Source: Actinomycetota bacterium (GTDB taxonomy: Bacteria > Actinomycetota > AC-67). From it: DNA of 48,931 nt. The stretch spans positions 1 to 48,931 of the forward strand of contig JBAZZY010000020.1 in the NCBI GenBank assembly GCA_041658565.1, read 5' to 3'. A program made the position numbers and the translations under genes. Position 1 is the first letter of the stretch, and each line of letters begins with the position of its first letter. Shown one piece after another: positions 1 through 8,830 of this stretch. Below the pieces are notes generated by a model. The model was not told the origin of the DNA. It searched no databases and saw nothing but the letters and a program-made list of their open reading frames with translations.

Positions 1-1389
1 GAAACACCATGCCGCCTATGACTGCCAGCACGATTCCGAGCCACCAGCGCTGAAGCAACCCCACACCGACCAAAGCCCCGGCCGCCACTCCAGCCCCTTG
101 CAGCACAACGAACTCAGAGGCCCGCAGCGGCCAACCCGCGCGATCCAGCCGCATCTGTAGACGCTCCTCGAAACCGGAACGCTTAGGTGCTCGCTCAACC
201 AGGTGAACTGCGGTGCGCGCAATGGCGCTTCCGGCCAGCCCGTGACGCTCGTCGTCGGATGCGCCCCTGTTCCGCGACTTGGTCTTCGCACGCATGCTTC
301 GCAGCAGGCGATCGCCGCCGCGCGCGCCCGGACGAGGCATCAACACCCCGAGGAGCAGGATGAGCGCTAGGAACACAGATCCAACGCCCACGTACAGTCC
401 CGTGCGGCCGGCGAAAGCGCGGATCGGCGGAGCAGCCTCAGCATCGGGAGCAGAGATCGCCGGGAGCGGCGGTGGTAGTCCGGTCCTCGGGTTCAGTACG
501 ACGACCGAGTCGGACACCGAGAGCGCACCGGCTCGCAGCGTGACGGCGAGCTCGATCTCCTTGGTCCGCGCAGCGCCCGACTCGAACTCCAGCACGTATT
601 GGGAAGCAATGTCCTTTGCCACCTGTCCGAACGCCGCTCCAAGTTGAGCCGACTGCCCGACCCGCAGGCTTCGCCCGCCGGTGGCGTCCGCGATCCTTGC
701 AAGTGCCGTGGCGTCGAAGTCCGGAGTGACGAGCCCTACCGAGGTCACCGGCGCCGAGGCCCTCTTCGCTGCGGCGACCGACTGAGACAACGTCCGCACG
801 CTGGAGGTGTCCTTGCCGTCGCTGAACAACACGATGTTGTGCTGCGCGGCAACTCCGGCCAGCCGCGTCGCGGCGAGCACGATCCCGTCGTACATGGCCG
901 TGCCGCCCGAGGCGGTCAGCCCGCCGATGGCGCGCGCAAGCGCCCCGTGGTCCGCAGTGAGGCCTTGGCGCACCGATGCCCGCGGCCCAAAGGAAACAAC
1001 CATCACGCGGACCCCGGCCGGAAGCAGCGAGACGAACCGTTTGCCGGCCGCCTTAGCGTCCACAAGCGGACCTCCCGCCGTACTTCCGCTCACGTCGAAC
1101 ACCAGAGCCACCGTCACCGGCTGAGCATGGGCTTCCAGCAGGGGCGTCACCGTCAGCGACGGAACCGCATCGCCCGCCTCAGTGACCGCGAATGCATCTC
1201 GCCCGAGAACAGCGTCACCGGCACCCGCAACCGACACGATCAGGCGCGCGTGACCGTTCTCGGAGAGAGCGGCCTCGCGGATGGTGACTGTCGCAGCCTC
1301 GACACCCACTGCTGGTTTGGCGAGAGCATAGATGTACGCCACCAACAGGAGACTGCAAACGAGTCCGGCGGTCGTCCGGCGTGACGGAT

Positions 1390-1393
<4 letters not shown>
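1..1393 (-). CDS. tadB: VWA domain-TadB fusion, Tad pilus (3' end cut by window edge)
   Basis: The frame stays open from an ATG at 1393 to the window edge, giving about 464 residues of an incomplete protein. The N-terminus has a signal/anchor segment, then a von Willebrand A domain with a DVSGS MIDAS-type motif and a later FSDGKDTS stretch. A transmembrane segment follows (LYVGVGSVFLALILLLGVL), then a basic region and a hydrophobic stretch that look like the start of a TadB/GspF inner-membrane platform protein. The ATG overlaps the cpaF stop by 4 bases (ATGA), so the two are translationally coupled. TadB normally forms the pilus assembly platform; the VWA domain would lie outside the membrane and could bind protein or the growing pilus. 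TadB identity rests on context and the partial tail. Confidence 0.75.
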
Positions 1394-2771
<1,378 letters not shown>

Positions 2772-2775
<4 letters not shown>

Positions 2776-3962
2776 CGCTTCCTCCCAAGTTGAAACCGCC
2801 GCCCATTGGCTGGCTCGGCGACCGGCTCCCGCCGGAACTCCTCGATTCCTGCAGCAAGCTTCGACAACGCCAAGCTGATCGGCGACTTCGCGTCCTCGAG
2901 CACCAGGGGGGTTCCGCGGTTCACCGACAACGGCACGTCACGGCTGGACGGAATGCGAATGTCGACGCTTCTTCCGAGCGTCTTCTCGACCTCACGGATG
3001 TTGAGCCCCACCTTGCTGTCTGCACGGTTAAGGACCAATCGCACCCGGTCGGGATCGACGCCGAGCAGGCCCAGTGTTTGAAACGAGATCTTGAGATTCT
3101 TGATGCTCGGAACATCGAGCGTGGTCACGGACACCAGGATGTCACTCTCATCGATCGCCTGAAGCACGTGGTCGGTAAATGCAGGCGGCGTGTCGACAAT
3201 CACATAGGCGAACTTCTTCTTCAGCATCCGCATTATCGTGAGCGCGGCGTCGGCCGACACCGTTTCGGCCAGCCCCGGCTCCAACGGCGCAGCCATCAGC
3301 GAAACGTTGGACCGGTGCAAAGTGAGATATCGAGCCAGCGCCTCATCGTCCAGCCTGTCGAGGTCCCGCGCCGCGTCGCAAATCGTCCGCGTGGGAAACA
3401 GTTGCAGCATGATCGCGAGATCCCCGAACTGCAGGTCCAGATCGAGCAGGGCGACCGGCCGGTCTCGCCGGGCGAGCAAGACGGCCAGATTCGAGGCAAC
3501 AAAGCTCTTCCCCACCCCCCCTTTCGAACTGAGGACCGTGACAATCTTGTTGCCGTCGGACTTCTCGGAGGAGTGCCCGTTCGTCGAGCGCGTGCGCAAT
3601 TGGCGCGACACATCTTCGGAGTGCGCGACGGCCTTCATAAGCTGTGCCGGCGTAAACGAGATGGGCAACACGTCACGAACGCCCGCCCGCAACGCGTCCT
3701 GCAGGGAGTCCGGAGTCAGGCGTTCGGCTACCAGGACGACGCTCACTTCCGGCGCCGTGATCTGAATCCGCCCGGCGAGCGCAAGACCCCCATCCACCCT
3801 GAGTCCCGGACCCAGAACGACGACGGCCAAATCCTGCCGCCCCTTTGCCAGGAGTTCATCGAACTCAGGGATCCGGCCCAACTCCAACACGTCGGACGTG
3901 GACGCCAACTGCTCGATTACCCGAGCGCGGAACGCACGGTCCGGATCAACGACAACAACCAT
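2772..3962 (-). CDS. cpaE: Pilus assembly protein CpaE/TadZ (receiver-like domain plus MinD/ParA ATPase)
   Basis: The 396-residue protein has two parts. Residues 1-120 look like an atypical receiver domain (starts MVVVVDPDRAFRARVIEQL, no clear phosphoacceptor Asp at the expected place). Residues about 140-390 are a MinD/ParA-type ATPase with the deviant Walker A SSKGGVGKS, followed by DLDLQFGDLAIML and VIVDTPPAF. In Tad systems TadZ/CpaE localises the assembly machine at the membrane or pole. The ATG is preceded by AGAGGAG. The stop overlaps the cpaF start by 4 bases, which supports coupled translation. Confidence 0.93.
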
Positions 3963-3973
3963 CTCTTCTCCTC

Positions 3974-4783
3974 TCAGCGGAACAGGTTGGCCTTGGATCG
4001 GCCGGAGGTCTTCGCCGCGTCCTGTCCCTTGGGCAGCAGCGTGAAGTAGATCTGGCCCTCCATGACCGCGTACGCGATTCGCTCGGCGTCCGCAGGGCTC
4101 ACAGCCAGCGTCAGCATGACCTGGCTCTGCGCAGCGTCTGCCTTCGCATCCTTGTCGGTAGTTGCGGCGGCTCCGGCGACATCGCTTCCGACCGCAAGCA
4201 CCTGCACGTCCTGGAGCAAGAAGTGCACCACCGTTACCGGCAATGCGGCAGAAGACGCCGCGCTCGAACGATCCAAGAGCGACGAGCTCAGGCGAGCCGC
4301 CTGGGCACCGGTCACGTCGATCTTCGCGATGACCGACACGTGGTCGCCCGGCTGCACGAATCCGCCAACGGCCGGCGGGATGTCGGTCTGCACCGTGACG
4401 GCCTGGCGGCCGGCGGGAATCGGAAGAAGCCCCGATGCCTCGGCCACAGCCGCGAACCTAGCTGCGACGATCTGCTCTCCCTTGAGAATGGTCACCGTCG
4501 CCACCTGTCCACGGATCTGCTCGAGAGTCGTAATCGCTCCCTCAGCAAGGACCTTCCGAGGAATCGATGTCTTCGCAATCAAGCCCTGCGACAACGCCGA
4601 ATCCGCCGACGTATCTGCCGGGATGTTGTCTTTGGCGACGAAGGCCGTCACCGATTCCACCCCGGCAAAGGCCTTGGTTTCCAGCCCGCGCATATACGAG
4701 ATGAGCGCCATCGTCGCCAGCGCGGCAAGCAGCACCGCAAGGACGAGCGCCGCGGTTCGCTTGTGGATCGAAATTGCAGACAC
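3974..4783 (-). CDS. cpaB: Flp pilus assembly protein CpaB/RcpC (SAF domain)
   Basis: The 269-residue protein has one N-terminal membrane helix (about residues 8-29) and a SAF-like region from about residue 45 (VTAFVAKDNIPADT), followed by the typical RcpC/CpaB stretch with VTVQTDIPPAVGGFVQPGD. The start is GTG at 4783 with a GGGAGG site 6 bases upstream. CpaB/RcpC sits on the outer face of the membrane and may engage cell-wall polymer during pilus passage. The gene is between the TadG-like gene and cpaE (10-base gap) in one operon. Family assignment is firm; its exact role in a Gram-positive-type envelope is not. Confidence 0.9.
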   Translation of the reverse strand: MSAISIHKRTAALVLAVLLAALATMALISYMRGLETKAFAGVESVTAFVAKDNIPADTSADSALSQGLIAKTSIPRKVLAEGAITTLEQIRGQVATVTILKGEQIVAARFAAVAEASGLLPIPAGRQAVTVQTDIPPAVGGFVQPGDHVSVIAKIDVTGAQAARLSSSLLDRSSAASSAALPVTVVHFLLQDVQVLAVGSDVAGAAATTDKDAKADAAQSQVMLTLAVSPADAERIAYAVMEGQIYFTLLPKGQDAAKTSGRSKANLFR

Positions 4784-4805
4784 AGCCGGCCTCCCTTTGT
4801 ATCGG

Positions 4806-5840
4806 TCACAGACAGCGCACTGCGGCGGAAACAGGGTCGTGGTCCACGGCGCAAATGCGAGCCCCGTAGACGCCTGTGTCTCGCCCGGTCGCGGTGCAGC
4901 AGTTTCCCGTCACCGTGACCTTGGTGAATTCGAAGTCGAAGTAGCGAAGGGCCTCAGGTCCGGTCACTCGGAAGTTGCGCAACTTCACACCGAGAAATGC
5001 GAACACCCTGTAGCGAACATTTCCCCCCTGAGACACGGCGGTATCGAATACCACGACCGTGAACGGTTCACCTGAGTCGCGCAGCGTGCTCAGGGTGCTT
5101 GAGATGCTTCCACCGGAGGACCCGGTGTCCGCCTGACACGAATCGCCGGAAGCCCCGTCGGCGTTGCAGTCGTTTACTCCGACCGTTCCCGGATACCCAT
5201 TGAGCAGCCAGCTAACGAGGTCCGAGTTCGAGTTGGAACCGCCGTCGAAGTCCATGAACCCCCAGTTCCCCGGAGATCCCGTCCCGCAAGCCGTCGGCTG
5301 GTCCTTCGTGTACATGATGCGGTGAACCCCGGCGGACGGATGGATCCCGAGATCGAGGCCGAGCTTCAGGTATCCCTGCACGTGGGCGTTCTGCAGGCAG
5401 ATGCCGATCGGCCGCAGCCCCTCGACCTCGCTGAGCAGTCCCCACTCCGCGGCGGACATGGAATACGCCGACTGCTGATCCAGCCCGAGAACGCCGCCGA
5501 AGCGAACGGCCGCAGGCTTCCGCGCCTCGACCGTGACGTAGCCGCTTAAGCCCAGCGCGTCCGACGTCACATTGCAGTCGATCGGCTGCACGTCGCTCCC
5601 GGCATTCGCGACTAGCAGGTCATTCCAGTTCTGACACGCGGCGGCAGGACCCAGCAGTGCAGCCGTCCGAGCCTCTTGCAGTGCGGTGGCGTCGGTCGCG
5701 GTGATGATGTTGCGACGAGTCTGCCACAAGTTGCCGGCGTCAACGCTCAGCGTTAGCGCCGCCATGAGCCCCACGAGCGAAACGGCGGTAACGACCGCGC
5801 TGATTCCACGTTCTTCTTGCCCGACGCGACGAATTCGCAT
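4806..5840 (-). CDS. TadG-like pilus-associated protein (Flp pilus assembly TadE/G-like)
   Basis: I place the start at the ATG at 5840 because a GGGGAGG site lies 9 bases upstream. A frame-compatible ATG at 5873 lacks such a site. This gives 344 residues. The N-terminus RRVGQEERGISAVVTAVS, followed by a hydrophobic helix and DAGNLWQTRRNIITATDATAL, is the Tad_N-type signature seen in TadG-like proteins. The remaining 300 residues are extracytoplasmic, rich in Gly/Ser and with several Cys that could form disulfides. There is no G/xxxxE prepilin site, unlike the TadE-like neighbour. The role is probably pilus assembly or a minor surface subunit; the C-terminal part is not recognisable. Confidence 0.85.
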   Translation of the reverse strand: MRIRRVGQEERGISAVVTAVSLVGLMAALTLSVDAGNLWQTRRNIITATDATALQEARTAALLGPAAACQNWNDLLVANAGSDVQPIDCNVTSDALGLSGYVTVEARKPAAVRFGGVLGLDQQSAYSMSAAEWGLLSEVEGLRPIGICLQNAHVQGYLKLGLDLGIHPSAGVHRIMYTKDQPTACGTGSPGNWGFMDFDGGSNSNSDLVSWLLNGYPGTVGVNDCNADGASGDSCQADTGSSGGSISSTLSTLRDSGEPFTVVVFDTAVSQGGNVRYRVFAFLGVKLRNFRVTGPEALRYFDFEFTKVTVTGNCCTATGRDTGVYGARICAVDHDPVSAAVRCL

Positions 5841-5863
5841 GACCCGCCGCCTCCCCTCATGAC

Positions 5864-6310
5864 TCACTCGCATCTGAATTCACCATCCCCGGTCACCGTC
5901 ACTGCCGGCGACTTCCACACCGGAATTTGAATCAAGGCTCGGTACTGAACCGACACCCGCACGGTCTGCCCCGTTCGCAGATTGCACGGCTGAAACGCTC
6001 CGGATCCCGTCGGCGTGATCGCCACGCATCCCTGACCCACGGCCAGGGCACCGGGGCAGCCGACCTGGATCGCCGAGCCGTCCACAATGCTTACGGAGTC
6101 GCGAACTCGTGTGACGATGTCGTCCACAGTCGCCTGCGGCAGCGAGCCGGTACGCGCGCCCTCGCGAGCCGCAGCCTGAACGCCTTGGTACTGGTTGAAC
6201 GCGATCCCGAACTGGATCGTGCCGAAGAGAATCATGAACAACAGCGATGCAACAATCGCGAACTCCACCGCTGATGCTCCTCGTTCTCCGCGGAACGACC
6301 GTTCGTCCAT
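5864..6310 (-). CDS. tadE: TadE-like minor pseudopilin
   Basis: I choose the ATG at 6310 since AAAGGAG stands 7 bases upstream; a GTG at 6328 lies inside that region. The 148-residue product begins MDERSFRGERGASAVEFAIV. The G/ASAVEF site fits prepilin-peptidase cleavage after Gly with Glu at +5, and is followed by a long hydrophobic helix and the TadE-typical FNQYQGVQAAAREGART. The stop at 5864 lies 23 bases from the chosen start of the TadG-like gene. TadE is a pseudopilin thought to initiate or seat the Flp fibre. No prepilin peptidase gene is seen in the window. Confidence 0.9.
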   Translation of the reverse strand: MDERSFRGERGASAVEFAIVASLLFMILFGTIQFGIAFNQYQGVQAAAREGARTGSLPQATVDDIVTRVRDSVSIVDGSAIQVGCPGALAVGQGCVAITPTGSGAFQPCNLRTGQTVRVSVQYRALIQIPVWKSPAVTVTGDGEFRCE

Positions 6311-6346
6311 CACGTTCTCCTTTCCCACAGTCAGCGATACTCCGGA

Positions 6347-6378
6347 CGGCTTCGGGCGGGCATCCCCGCCCGAAGCCG
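6347..6378. terminator. Perfect 14-bp hairpin between flp1 and tadE
   Basis: Arms CGGCTTCGGGCGGG (6347-6360) and CCCGCCCGAAGCCG (6365-6378) pair without mismatch around a CATC loop. The hairpin starts 11 bases past the flp1 stop in the direction of transcription. No T-run follows on the minus strand, so it is more likely a partial terminator or an mRNA 3'-end stabiliser. Either would let pilin message exceed that of the assembly genes. Confidence 0.8.
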
Positions 6379-6389
6379 CTCCCGGCGGG

Positions 6390-6611
6390 CTAGGACCCGC
6401 AGCCGTTCGTCTTGGTTCTGATCGCTTCCGCCGTGCAATTGAACGTCGAGCTGGCCTGCTGGCCTAGGGTCATAACCGCGACGATGATGACCGCGGCGAT
6501 CAGTGCCACCATCACGCCGTACTCCACGGCCGTCGCCCCACGGTCACTCTTGACCTGAAGGCGAGTTGCGAGCCACGTCCCCGTGAAGCGCGCCAAGCGA
6601 ATAATGCGCAT
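6390..6611 (-). CDS. flp1: Flp-family type IVb pilin 1
   Basis: The 73-residue product starts at the ATG at 6611, which has an excellent AAGGAGG site 8 bases upstream; any longer reading frame upstream is not real. It has a basic leader with RGATAVEYG, where prepilin peptidase would cut after Gly and Glu falls at +5 followed by Tyr, the Flp signature. One hydrophobic helix follows (VMVALIAAVIIVAVMTLG), then a short tail with two Cys (FNCTAEA...NGCGS) that could form a disulfide. This is probably the major pilus subunit. It sits between flp2 and tadE. Confidence 0.92.
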   Translation of the reverse strand: MRIIRLARFTGTWLATRLQVKSDRGATAVEYGVMVALIAAVIIVAVMTLGQQASSTFNCTAEAIRTKTNGCGS

Positions 6612-6650
6612 GCTTTTCACCTCCTTCTTAACTCCATCACGGCCACGCAG

Positions 6651-6670
6651 CTCAGGCGTTCGCGCCTCAG
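6651..6670. other. Short UUCG hairpin at the flp2 stop codon
   Basis: The arms CTCAGGCG and CGCCTCAG form seven pairs with one C-C mismatch around a TTCG tetraloop. The last bases overlap the flp2 TGA. It is a plausible RNA stability or translation-spacing element between the two pilin genes. Its shortness makes it tentative. Confidence 0.4.
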
Positions 6671-6885
6671 CACTTGGTGGCTCCCTTGTCTCCGATAGAA
6701 GTCGCTGTGCAATCGAAGGTCGACTCAGCACGGTTCCCCAACGCCACGACACCCAAGATGATGACCACTGCGATGAAGACGAGCATGATCGCGTACTCCA
6801 CCGCGGCCGCCGCGCGCTCGCTTCGCAAGTTGCATCGACCGACAACCCACGGCCCCAACATGCGCAGGCTTCGAATCGTCAACAT
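6667..6885 (-). CDS. flp2: Flp-family type IVb pilin 2 (Ala at the -1 cleavage position)
   Basis: A 72-residue pilin with a basic leader, ERAAAAVEYAIM, and a single hydrophobic helix (LVFIAVVIILGVVALG). The Glu-Tyr pair is at the Flp position, but the residue before the cleavage site is Ala where pilin 1 has Gly. The tail has two Cys (FDCTATS...ATKC), as in pilin 1. A GGAGG site precedes the ATG by about 5 bases. It is the first gene of the Tad operon. It may be a minor or alternative subunit, or cut with different efficiency. Confidence 0.88.
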   Translation of the reverse strand: MLTIRSLRMLGPWVVGRCNLRSERAAAAVEYAIMLVFIAVVIILGVVALGNRAESTFDCTATSIGDKGATKC

Positions 6886-7138
6886 GAGGGCCTCCGGTAG
6901 GGAGCGATCACTGGATTGGTCATGTGGCCACGATACGGACGCCGCATTTCCTCGTCATGAGGCCTGCGCCCCGAATCGAATCGTCGATCGTCCTCAGTCA
7001 ACCGGGACGAATGTCCTATTCACTTGGCGCCGATATGTATGCACAATCCATTGCTAGACATTGGTGCGCACTCGGAAGACCACCGTCGATCGGCCAACCT
7101 GCCGTCGACCTGCGCCCACATAGTGGAGGCGAGAAGAC
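6886..7138. promoter_or_regulatory. Divergent intergenic region: Tad operon and DnaB-like gene
   Basis: No gene is visible in these 253 bases. They must hold promoters for the minus-strand Tad operon (flp2 first) and the plus-strand ATPase gene at 7139. The central part is less GC-rich than its surroundings, but I cannot assign -35/-10 boxes with confidence. GGAGGCGAGAAGAC in front of 7139 is the ribosome site of the plus-strand gene. Confidence 0.55.
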
Positions 7139-8155
7139 ATGTCACAGGCTGCCAACTCCGCGGGCCACGCGCCCGCCGCGCCGCGCACGGTCGCCGGACT
7201 CATTGATGACCTGCAGGATCAGGACGTCGCCCTCGCGCGCGAGCTGATTCCCATCCCGACCCATTTCGAGCCGCTCGACCACGCGCTCGGCGGAGGACTT
7301 CGCGCAGGAGAACTGATGGTCGTCGGAGGACCTCCGGGTGTCGGCAAGACCATCGCAACGCTGCAATGGGCCCGCTCGATCGCAATGGCCGGCGGCACGG
7401 CGATTTACGCTTGCTACGAACACGACGAAACCGCGCTGCTTACGCGACTTATCGCGCTGGAACTCGGCGAGTTGCCTCGCTACGACGGCGACGAACACAT
7501 CGAGCGTTTGCGGGAGGGGTTCCGCGACGTCGCAGAGGGACGTGCGCGCCTCGCCGACGTCCTGACGCGCGAGGAGTTCGTTCGCCGCGCCTACGGCCGA
7601 GTCCGAGAGTATGCCGAGCGGCTGTGGCTCGTTCGGTGCTCCAGCGTGCGCACCGGCGTGCCGGCCCTCGAAGAGATGGTTGAGCAGCGCAAAGACGACG
7701 TCACGGTCCTATTTGTCGATTACTTACAGAAAGTGGCGCTTCACCCGGAGTCCGCCGACGACGCCGAGAAAGCCACCCGCGTGGTGGAGGCGCTGAAGGA
7801 ACTCGCCCTCAGCCACCGGATTCCCGTGGTGGCCGTGGTGGCCGGCGACCGAGACGGGCTGTCCGCTCGCCGTGTCCGACTGAACCACCTCAGCTCATCG
7901 GCCGCGCTCGCGTACGAGGCCGACGTCGCGATCATCCTGAACGACAAGACCAGCGCCGTGTCCAAAGTCCACCTCGCATACGACACCGTTCGGGCGAAGA
8001 CGTTCAGGGACTACACCGTATTCTCGATCGAGAAGAACCGGGGCGGACCTGCCACGCTGGACCTGGAATTCCGCAAGGACTTCGTCTACTTCCGCTTCAA
8101 CCCGTCCGGAGGTCTGGTCGCAGAGCGGCTCGTGGATGAACGGTACGCGGAGTAG
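7139..8155 (+). CDS. Stand-alone DnaB C-terminal-like RecA-fold ATPase
   Basis: A 338-residue protein that resembles only the helicase (C-terminal) half of replicative DnaB. Walker A is GGPPGVGKT at residues 63-71, preceded by FEPLDHALGGGLRAGELM as in DnaB/RadA. The Walker B-like strand is VLFVDYLQKV, and a later segment LSSSAALAYEADVAIILND recalls the DnaB H4 region. There is no DnaB N-terminal primase-binding domain. Ribosome site GGAGG is 9 bases before the ATG. It could be a regulatory or DNA-repair ATPase; it is not the replicative helicase on this evidence. It is divergent from the Tad operon and convergent with the response regulator. Confidence 0.75.
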   Translation: MSQAANSAGHAPAAPRTVAGLIDDLQDQDVALARELIPIPTHFEPLDHALGGGLRAGELMVVGGPPGVGKTIATLQWARSIAMAGGTAIYACYEHDETALLTRLIALELGELPRYDGDEHIERLREGFRDVAEGRARLADVLTREEFVRRAYGRVREYAERLWLVRCSSVRTGVPALEEMVEQRKDDVTVLFVDYLQKVALHPESADDAEKATRVVEALKELALSHRIPVVAVVAGDRDGLSARRVRLNHLSSSAALAYEADVAIILNDKTSAVSKVHLAYDTVRAKTFRDYTVFSIEKNRGGPATLDLEFRKDFVYFRFNPSGGLVAERLVDERYAE

Positions 8156-8168
8156 CGGAACTGCTCTC

Positions 8169-8804
8169 TCAGCCGGTTCCCACCGCAACCAAGCCCCGCC
8201 GGTACGCCTCGGCGACTGCCTGGGCTGCAGTCTGAACCTCCAGCTTCGCGTAGATGTTCGTGAGGTGGTTCTTCACGGTCTTCAGCGAAACGAACAGCCG
8301 CGTACCTACCTCGGCCGGCCGGGCACCGGAAGCCAGCAAGTGCAGGATTTCCAGCTCGCGCCCGGTGAGCGCGGTGCCCGACCCGCGTGAACCGGCGAGA
8401 TCGATCACTCGCCGCGCAATCGCCGGACTGAGGTAGGAGTTCCCCTCCGCAACGGTTTGCAACGCGAGGATCAGCTCAGCAGTGGACGCCGTCTTCAAGA
8501 TGTACCCGTCGGCGCCGAGGCTAATGGCTCGGGAGATGCTGGCGTCGTCGTCGTGCATCGTGAGGAACAGGATCCGCACTCCGGGGGACGACGCGCGAAA
8601 TCTCTGAGCGACGTCAAGGCCGCTGCCTCCGGGAATAGCGATGTCCAGCAGGATCACGTCCGGCTTCACCTTCAGGGCCTCGTGAACGGCTTCATCTCCT
8701 CGCGATGCCTCGCCTGCGACTTCGAACCCATCCTCCGCACCTATGGTCTTCACCAGACTCTGACGCAGCAAGGTGTGATCTTCAACCACAAGGACGCGAG
8801 TCAT
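8169..8804 (-). CDS. NarL/FixJ-type response regulator (REC plus LuxR HTH)
   Basis: The start at 8804 gives MTRVLVVEDH, the standard beginning of a receiver domain, with GGGGAG 9 bases upstream. Starts further upstream (8834, overlapping the kinase stop as ATGA) are possible. The product has 211 residues. The phosphoacceptor is Asp54 (ILLDIAIPG), and Lys sits in YILKTAS near residue 104. The C-terminal LuxR helix-turn-helix is LTGRELEILHLLASG...SLKTVKNHLTNIYAKL. The partner is the histidine kinase just upstream (26-base gap). Target genes are not evident. Confidence 0.93.
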   Translation of the reverse strand: MTRVLVVEDHTLLRQSLVKTIGAEDGFEVAGEASRGDEAVHEALKVKPDVILLDIAIPGGSGLDVAQRFRASSPGVRILFLTMHDDDASISRAISLGADGYILKTASTAELILALQTVAEGNSYLSPAIARRVIDLAGSRGSGTALTGRELEILHLLASGARPAEVGTRLFVSLKTVKNHLTNIYAKLEVQTAAQAVAEAYRRGLVAVGTG

Positions 8805-8830
8805 GGCCTTCATCTCCCCATCGCACGCCG

